A stretch of 64,000 nt of DNA from Undibacterium pigrum (GTDB taxonomy: Bacteria > Pseudomonadota > Gammaproteobacteria > Burkholderiales > Burkholderiaceae_D): NCBI RefSeq assembly GCF_003201815.1, contig NZ_QJKB01000005.1:62001-126000 (forward strand). Reading direction: 5' to 3'. Each line of letters opens with the position of its first letter. Position 1 is the stretch's first letter. The notes beneath the pieces are model-generated. The model saw only the letters and a list, made by a program, of their open reading frames with translations. It ran no database searches and was not told where the DNA came from. This document shows, in pieces, positions 62,590-64,000 of the stretch. The position numbers and the translations under genes were made by a program.

Positions 62590-63489
62590 ATGCGACATCC
62601 ATCTTTAGAAGAAATGCAGGCTCTCACACCAACCGCTACGGCATTGTCGCAACTCGATATCTGGATAGCCGCACGCAGCACACCAGAAGCCTTGTTGTGG
62701 TTCCGCCTGCAATGCCAGCAGATCAGCACCGCGAAACAGGAGCGTGATGTTTATCGTGCCATGGGCATGGCTTCACGCAAACTGGGTAAGCTGGATTTGA
62801 ATTTAAACGGCGATGAACTGGCCGAAGCAGGCAGGCTGCGCTCTGGTTTTGATCCCTCAGGCTGGAGTGTGGACATGACAGCCAGAGTCGCTTTCATACT
62901 CGCCAGTTATGCTGGTGATGAGGCACAATTCGCCAGGCAACTGGACAGTATCGCTGACAGTGCTGAAATCAATGAACTGATAGCCCTGTATTCCGGCTTT
63001 CCGCTGTATCCGGCAGCGATGGCGATAGAGCATCGTGCCCGTGAAGCCATACGCTCAAGCATGCGCCCCATCTTTGAAGCAATGGCGCACCGTAATCCCT
63101 ATCCCATGCAGGCATTCGATGAAGCCGCATGGAACCAGATGGTCGTCAAATGTTTTTTTCTCGACAGCCCGCTGTGGCCAATACAGGGACTGGAGCAAAG
63201 AAATAATCCTGCCCTGGCCACTATCCTGATTGACCTCGCGCATGAACGCTGGGCAGCAGGGCGTGCAGTCAGCCCTGAGCTATGGCGTTGCGTGACCCCC
63301 CATCTTGATGTGCTGGGTGAAGCAGAATTGATGCGTGTTCTTGAACAAGGCAGCATGGCAGAAAAGCTGGCGATTGCGAAAAGCCTGCCAGGCCATGACA
63401 GCAAAATCTACAGGCTATGCCAGCAACAGAATCTGATCACGGCAGCGAAAGACCTGAGCTGGCAGGAACTGCTGGAAGAGTCACATTGA
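62590..63489 (+). CDS. eboA: EboA domain protein
   Basis: A 299-residue soluble, mostly helical protein. The family motif NPYPMQAFDEAAWNQMVVKCFF (~171-192) and the preceding IRSSMRPIFEAMAHR identify EboA; RCVTPHLDVLGEAELMRV and the HEAT-like C-terminal helices follow. No catalytic motif is known for the family. It probably acts as a structural or adaptor part of the Ebo system. An upstream GTG at 62548 overlapping eboC is possible, but GAGG before 62590 supports this start. Confidence 0.87.
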   Translation: MRHPSLEEMQALTPTATALSQLDIWIAARSTPEALLWFRLQCQQISTAKQERDVYRAMGMASRKLGKLDLNLNGDELAEAGRLRSGFDPSGWSVDMTARVAFILASYAGDEAQFARQLDSIADSAEINELIALYSGFPLYPAAMAIEHRAREAIRSSMRPIFEAMAHRNPYPMQAFDEAAWNQMVVKCFFLDSPLWPIQGLEQRNNPALATILIDLAHERWAAGRAVSPELWRCVTPHLDVLGEAELMRVLEQGSMAEKLAIAKSLPGHDSKIYRLCQQQNLITAAKDLSWQELLEESH

Positions 63490-63521
63490 TTGATATATTG
63501 ATAGACGCAAGGAGAAGCATT

Positions 63522-63956
63522 ATGTTTGAAAAAAACACAGAGCACCAGCAATGGCTGGAAGACAGCATCGCCAATCTCGATGCTGCCGCAGGCACTATCC
63601 ATGTACAGCGCGGTGAAGACTTATACCTGAGTGCCGCCTTGCGCATACCAGAACCTGTACTCGCCATCGTCGCCCATGTCAGTCATGGCAAAGGCATGGC
63701 AGGTGCGGCGCAGTTGAGCAAGACGCCAGTGCAAACCTGCAATCTGCAAGACGATAAAAGCGGCTATATACGACCCGGTGCCAAAGCTGTTGGCGCGCAG
63801 GCGGCAATTGCCATTCCCTTGCTGAGCAAGGCAGGCGATGTGATGGCCGTGGTGGGTTTTGCGTGGCAAAAAGAAGGTGACCCGGCAGAGTGGGTGGCAC
63901 AGGCACCTTTCCCCGCCAAACTGGCTGAACTGACTGCGCGTTTACAGGCGGTCTAG
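63522..63956 (+). CDS. GAF domain protein
   Basis: A 144-residue GAF-fold protein and likely last member of the ebo operon, 32 bases after eboA. AAGGAGAAGC before the ATG is a good ribosome binding site. GKGMAGAAQLSKTPVQTCNL and AQAAIAIPLLSKAGDVMAVVGFAW are the core GAF strands (ligand pocket and AIPL motif). A small ligand or redox sensor role is inferred. There is no output domain, so any signalling needs a partner. It converges with a minus-strand frame that enters from the right edge. Confidence 0.75.
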   Translation: MFEKNTEHQQWLEDSIANLDAAAGTIHVQRGEDLYLSAALRIPEPVLAIVAHVSHGKGMAGAAQLSKTPVQTCNLQDDKSGYIRPGAKAVGAQAAIAIPLLSKAGDVMAVVGFAWQKEGDPAEWVAQAPFPAKLAELTARLQAV

Positions 63957-64000
63957 TTTTCAGGCAATATCAGTTTGCGCACATAGCCTTCGAGGACCAC
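63953..64000 (-). CDS. Possible C-terminal end of a gene entering from the right edge
   Basis: On the minus strand the frame from the window edge reads VVLEGYVRKLILPEN and then TAG, whose complement overlaps the GAF gene stop by four bases. Fifteen codons are too few to name a family. Convergent packing with the GAF gene makes a real gene end plausible. Confidence 0.35.
   Translation of the reverse strand: MVLEGYVRKLILPEN

Overview
The window reads as chromosomal DNA of a betaproteobacterium of the order Burkholderiales, most likely family Oxalobacteraceae (Undibacterium- or Janthinobacterium-like). The basis is an SAH riboswitch in front of ahcY followed by a small holin-family gene and metF, GT41/TPR and DUF2087 proteins of the kind seen there, moderate GC, and several families of dispersed palindromic repeats. 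The genus is inference; no rRNA, tRNA, IS element, CRISPR array or phage genes were seen.

Layout. 0-5 kb: end of a CPA2 cation/proton antiporter, apt, an acetyltransferase, then the methyl-cycle operon (SAH riboswitch, ahcY, holin-family gene, metF, terminator). 5-10 kb: DUF3592 protein, an AEC permease bracketed by two inverted copies of one palindromic repeat, an MBL-fold protein, a REP dyad, and an Lrp regulator divergent from metC. 10-16 kb: PBP1A downstream of a two-gene heterodimeric ABC exporter. 16-27 kb: an anti-sigma-type kinase plus STAS pair, an amino-acid binding protein, a secreted prolyl oligopeptidase, and a response regulator/histidine kinase pair divergent from an SPFH membrane protein and a secreted SH3-like protein. 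27-31.6 kb: an AT-richer accessory island with a small membrane protein, four tandem secreted ClpP/crotonase-fold paralogues (the last lacking its catalytic residues) and a CPBP intramembrane protease. 31.6-50.5 kb: mostly housekeeping: M14 peptidase, metK, two lpxL-type genes, LysR/LysE, a two-component system, phhA-hpd with a divergent Lrp regulator, cca, GST, slt and 5-FTHF cyclo-ligase. Two long structured repeats with covarying stems lie at 38.6 and 44.7 kb.

50.5-64 kb: the most interesting region. All six ebo genes (A to F) are present, split into a leftward arm (eboF, eboB, then a TPR-GT41 glycosyltransferase) and a rightward arm that opens with a VioB/RebD-type ferritin-like protein and continues eboD, eboE, eboC, eboA and a GAF protein with very short spacings. 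An unannotated 45-codon membrane/Cys peptide with a good ribosome binding site lies in the AT-rich gap between the arms. Known work ties ebo genes to moving metabolite precursors to the periplasm (scytonemin in cyanobacteria). The VioB-type protein suggests that here the cargo is made by oxidative coupling of an aromatic amino-acid imine. That link is inference.
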